Shown here: in pieces, positions 12,887 through 14,213 of the stretch | How the letters are laid out: each line of letters opens with the position of its first letter | How positions within the stretch are numbered: position 1 is the stretch's first letter | The notes under the pieces: model-generated | Told to the model about the DNA's origin: nothing | The model's database searches: none | What the model saw: the letters and a program-made list of their open reading frames with translations, nothing else | DNA from: Treponema sp. | GTDB taxonomy: Bacteria; Spirochaetota; Spirochaetia; Treponematales; Breznakiellaceae | Length of the DNA: 14,213 nt | Direction of reading: 5' to 3' | NCBI GenBank assembly: GCA_031279925.1 | Contig: JAITHQ010000074.1 | Span: forward strand, 1-14,213 | Program-made: the position numbers and the translations under genes

Positions 12887-13501
12887 TTAACTGAATTCCC
12901 GCAGCATTATATAACATACCAGGTCATGCCCGCCGTCCGATCCCTGCGCCGCGGCTGCTTGATGTATCAGCCTAAAACCATACCGCGCATAGATGGCGAT
13001 GTTTGCCTCATCCTGGGTTCCAAGAAGACACGCCGCGCCCGATGCGCCGATCTGAGCAAGTTTATGGCGCAAGAGCGCACCCGCCGCGCCCTGCCCCTGG
13101 AATTCCGGCGCGACCGCAATGGGCGCGAGGGACCAATGCGGTTTGGCGTATGCCTCGGCAAAGGCCCCAAAAAGAACCTCATGGAAACGCCGCCATTTGT
13201 CATATACGCCGCCGAATTTCCGCACGGCTTGCTCTAGCGCGTGGTTTTCACGCGGCTCCGAATCAGGCCGCGCCCAAATCGCCGCGCCAGTAATTGTGTT
13301 TCCATCGTACGCCACATCAGCGTCGTGGGTATCAAAACTGAACGCGACCCGGTGCCGGAACACAATACGCAAAAACCGGGCGCGTCTTTGGGCGTCCGCT
13401 TCCAGGCAGCGGTAGAGCGCGGCGTTCTGAAAGGCCCTGGCCATCACGTCCGCCACAGAGTCAATGTCGGCCCGTTCCATTGGGCGAATCTGTACAGTCA
13501 T
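12887..13501 (-). CDS. GNAT-family N-acetyltransferase
   Basis: 204 aa, starting MTVQIRPMERADIDSVADVMARAF, the standard beginning of a GNAT domain. The acetyl-CoA site is seen at 126-145 (LAPIAVAPEFQGQGAAGALL, the Q-x-x-G-x-G/A loop), followed by LLGTQDEANIAIYARYGFRLIH (159-180), the usual motif B. The acceptor substrate is unknown. The frame stays open to 13735, but that part overlaps the upstream gene and carries no homology; the ATG at 13501 follows that gene's TGA by one base. Middle position in the operon with the hydroquinone reductase and PLP enzyme. Codons are GC-rich, as in its two neighbours. Confidence 0.9.
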   Translation of the reverse strand: MTVQIRPMERADIDSVADVMARAFQNAALYRCLEADAQRRARFLRIVFRHRVAFSFDTHDADVAYDGNTITGAAIWARPDSEPRENHALEQAVRKFGGVYDKWRRFHEVLFGAFAEAYAKPHWSLAPIAVAPEFQGQGAAGALLRHKLAQIGASGAACLLGTQDEANIAIYARYGFRLIHQAAAAQGSDGGHDLVCYIMLREFS

Positions 13502-13502
13502 A

Positions 13503-14213
13503 TCACACCGCCTTCCGCCAGCTTTCCTCGTCCGGGCCGTTGGGCACAATTTTGTAAACATTCCCGGTATCGCAACAAATATGATAGTGCCGCTTGATGT
13601 GATCAAAATCGGTGTTACGGCCAAAGGCGGGGATTTGGTACAATTCACGGGCATACCGCCAGAGCGCGGGATAATCGCGGACGCGCTTTTTGTTGCAACG
13701 GAACGAGTTGTAGTAGGCCGCGTCAAAGCGGGCAAGGGTTACATAGAGCCGCACGTCGCTGTCGGTAAGCGTGTCGCCAAACAGAAAGCGGCTTGCGGCA
13801 AGACGCGCCTCAAATTCATCAAGCCGCGCAAACATATCGCGGTATGCGCTTTCATACGCCTCCTGGGTGCGGGCAAATCCGGCGCGGTACACGCCGTTGT
13901 TTATGTCGCGGAAAATCACTTCGTTGAGCGCGTCAATTGCGCCGCGCAAGGGCTCCGGGTACAGATCGGGCGCGTCCGGTTTGTGAAAGGGCTTCCAGAC
14001 CGTTTCCCAGTAATTGCTCAGGCGGTGGTAATCGTTGTTCACCACTGTTCCTGTTGTAAGGTCGATCACCGCGGGCACGGTAAAGCGTCCCGCATATTCG
14101 GGATCGGCCTTGAGATACGCCTCGCTCAGCAGGTGAATCCCCAGCACGGGATCAACGCCGCCGGGGTCCAGGGTAAAAGCCCAGTCGCTCACCGGGCCCG
14201 GCGGACGAATTGG
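13503..14213 (-). CDS. Glutathionyl-hydroquinone reductase / Xi-class GST (N-terminus beyond window)
   Basis: The visible 236 codons match the YqjG/ECM4 family, cytoplasmic enzymes that reduce glutathionyl-hydroquinones by a Cys-dependent mechanism. Landmarks are DPVLGIHLLSEAYLKADPEYAGRFTVPAVID followed by GTVVNNDYHRLSNYW (the VNNES-like segment of the thioredoxin-fold half), then the helical C-terminal domain with NNGVYRAGFARTQEAYE, LFGDTLTDSDVRLYVTLARFDAAYY and a terminal YHICCDTGNVYKIVPNGP. The frame is open to the window edge. A GTG at 14192 could be read as a start, but homology continues upstream of it. The catalytic CPWA motif must lie outside. First visible gene of a minus-strand operon, one base from the GNAT gene. 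Confidence 0.88.
   Translation of the reverse strand, partial: PIRPPGPVSDWAFTLDPGGVDPVLGIHLLSEAYLKADPEYAGRFTVPAVIDLTTGTVVNNDYHRLSNYWETVWKPFHKPDAPDLYPEPLRGAIDALNEVIFRDINNGVYRAGFARTQEAYESAYRDMFARLDEFEARLAASRFLFGDTLTDSDVRLYVTLARFDAAYYNSFRCNKKRVRDYPALWRYARELYQIPAFGRNTDFDHIKRHYHICCDTGNVYKIVPNGPDEESWRKAV

Noticed and set aside
13502..13735. N-terminal extension of the acetyltransferase
   Set aside because: Overlaps the hydroquinone reductase gene in another frame and shows no homology; the ATG at 13501 fits the family start.

Overview
The window looks like a chromosomal segment of a spirochaete, most plausibly a termite-gut-type Treponema. I infer this from the gene types, the moderate GC and the abundant intergenic repeats; no phylogenetic marker settles it. 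Nearly all genes lie on the minus strand. Only rsmI and an nfeD-like gene are on the plus strand.

Positions 1-4553 hold a carbohydrate-type ABC importer (CUT2/RbsABC style). Its order of transcription is ATPase, permease, substrate-binding lipoprotein, and the last is cut by the window edge. A PucR/CdaR-like regulator sits just upstream on the same strand. Between regulator and ATPase gene is an 18-bp inverted repeat directly abutting a candidate promoter, and one 12-nt arm of it recurs upstream of the regulator itself. This suggests a self-contained circuit of regulator, operator and transporter.

Positions 4886-7014 hold a three-gene minus-strand operon: a Cof-type HAD phosphatase, a CBS-CBS-HATPase protein and a DRTGG-like protein. 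The last two resemble a pair often found beside electron-bifurcating hydrogenase genes, but no hydrogenase is visible here. A 98-bp MITE-like element lies upstream. A small membrane-anchored double zinc-ribbon protein and rsmI are divergently transcribed at 7296-8552, followed by an nfeD-like membrane gene. The HAD gene, rsmI and nfeD all lack a clear ribosome-binding site and have promoter-like hexamers whose predicted start point falls on the ATG, suggesting leaderless mRNAs.

Positions 9261-11642 are a repeat and mobile-element island with no intact gene. It holds about five tandem 119-122-bp units, each with two GC hairpins, then a 270-bp interval bounded by two identical GC hairpins. Next comes a transposase relic in which an IS110-like start is joined out of frame to the catalytic C-terminal part of an rve-type DDE integrase. 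A 234-bp terminal-inverted-repeat element closes the island. The same terminal repeat also forms the last codons and stop of nfeD, so the island is bracketed by related termini.

Positions 11643-14213 hold a GC-richer minus-strand operon: a glutathionyl-hydroquinone reductase (5' end outside the window), a GNAT acetyltransferase and a Cys/Met-metabolism PLP enzyme. No tRNA, rRNA or CRISPR array was seen.
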